This document shows, one piece after another, positions 63,375 through 64,000 of a DNA stretch of 64,000 nt. The stretch is taken from contig OY723287.1 of the NCBI GenBank assembly GCA_963210315.1, forward strand, positions 1,736,001 to 1,800,000, written 5' to 3'. Within the stretch, counting starts at the first letter, position 1. Each line of letters starts with the position of its first letter. A program made the position numbers and the translations under genes. This DNA comes from Rhynchopus euleeides. Its lineage: Eukaryota; Euglenozoa; Diplonemea; Diplonemida; Diplonemidae. Below the pieces are notes generated by a model, which saw nothing but the letters and a program-made list of their open reading frames with translations, was not told where the DNA came from and made no database searches.

Positions 63375-64000
63375 GGTAAGCTACGCTGCACGCTTTGGCT
63401 TAAGGTAGCGCATTGCGTGTAGGCTGGATGTATCCCTCTGGAGACCCGGTGTTTCGCTTAGGCCGCTAAGACCAGTCAGGCTGCACGCGGCGCTCATGAA
63501 GCGCGCCCCGTGGCCAGAAGAAACTGTGGGCGGCAACCGTGTTACGTGTTTTTCACCGGGGCGCGTGGGACTAGTTTAACGCACATGCGCACGTGGGACA
63601 AGTTCACCGCACACGTGGATCCCCCGGCTTTGCCTTCCTTCGCCTTCCTACTTTTAGTTCTTTTTCACCACGATCTTTTGCCCGTCACCTGTTGTTCGAC
63701 CAGTCGAGCCGCGACCAGGAACGCCTCTGGAATACCCTGTGGTGGTGAGTGTCCGTTCGTCCTGTTTAGACCAGCCGTTGTTCCCGTCTTCTCCTTTTTA
63801 CGCCCACTGGGTTGGAGTTGATCAGTCAATCGTTCATCCGACCGCAGCATTATGCGACCGGCGCGGTGTTAACAAACGAGTGCATTAATCGTATTTTGTT
63901 GCACATTGCTTCCTTCCTTTCTACCTTTTAGCCTTTTCCCGCCAGCCCACAGAGATAGGAGCACGCTCTCCCTTTTTATTGCTGTTCTTGCTGTTAGCTT
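63375..64000. other. Downstream flank, no gene seen
   Basis: Short frames only and less GC-rich at the end. No repeat from elsewhere in the window recognised. Confidence 0.5.

Overview
This is a GC-rich nuclear window from a unicellular eukaryote. Spliceosomal introns with GTATG donors interrupt one gene (two phase-0 introns of 229 and 244 bp). Several start codons sit a few bases after a pyrimidine tract plus CAG, as expected for spliced-leader or cis 3' splice sites. Every host gene I can support is on the plus strand. A tyrosine-recombinase retrotransposon here has the order gag, recombinase, RT/RNase H that is known from the VIPER/TATE elements of kinetoplastids. A membrane protein that joins PAS, histidine-kinase-like, receiver-like and STE11-type kinase domains also recalls kinetoplastid signalling proteins. 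My best inference is a euglenozoan, possibly a diplonemid, but this rests on gene content and not on any marker gene; other protists remain possible.

Host genes, all on +: a 1,622-residue low-complexity protein (1473-6341); a membrane protein with a degenerate nucleotidyl-cyclase domain (17204-19249); the composite sensor-kinase (44311-49652, three exons); a secreted phosphoesterase/phospholipase C (51385-53394); a cyclophilin with a basic tail (55870-56757); a small secreted orphan (57714-58310); and two copies of a ubiquitin-like/DUF4116-repeat gene (32702-42671, split by a LINE and frameshifted; 62535-63374, open).

More than half of the window is mobile DNA, and much of it can be dated relatively by nesting. 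Five hAT-type DNA transposons with 8-bp target duplications lie at 6603-8656, 6863-8043 (inside the first), 28538-30964, 29377-30955 (inside the previous) and 53565-54416. All seven copies of a GC-rich hairpin repeat lie inside these five elements. A VIPER-like element occupies 23362-31056 and shows split direct repeats A1-ORFs-B1-A2-B2, with two nested hATs between A2 and B2. A non-coding element with the same terminal layout spans 10024-14842 and is filled with minisatellites. A 2.3-kb element with about 400-bp inverted repeats (14880-17191) ends 12 bp before the start codon of the cyclase-like gene. An 8.5-kb LINE (33435-41893) carries an OTU protease-like domain in ORF1 and an APE endonuclease/RT in ORF2. 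It inserted into the first DUF4116 gene with an 18-bp target duplication. Short foldback elements, a SINE-like repeat and other dispersed repeats fill 19.3-23.3 kb and parts of the intergenic regions.

The host genes do not form an obvious pathway. Three (cyclase-like, sensor-kinase, cyclophilin) would fit signalling or folding roles and two are predicted secreted proteins.
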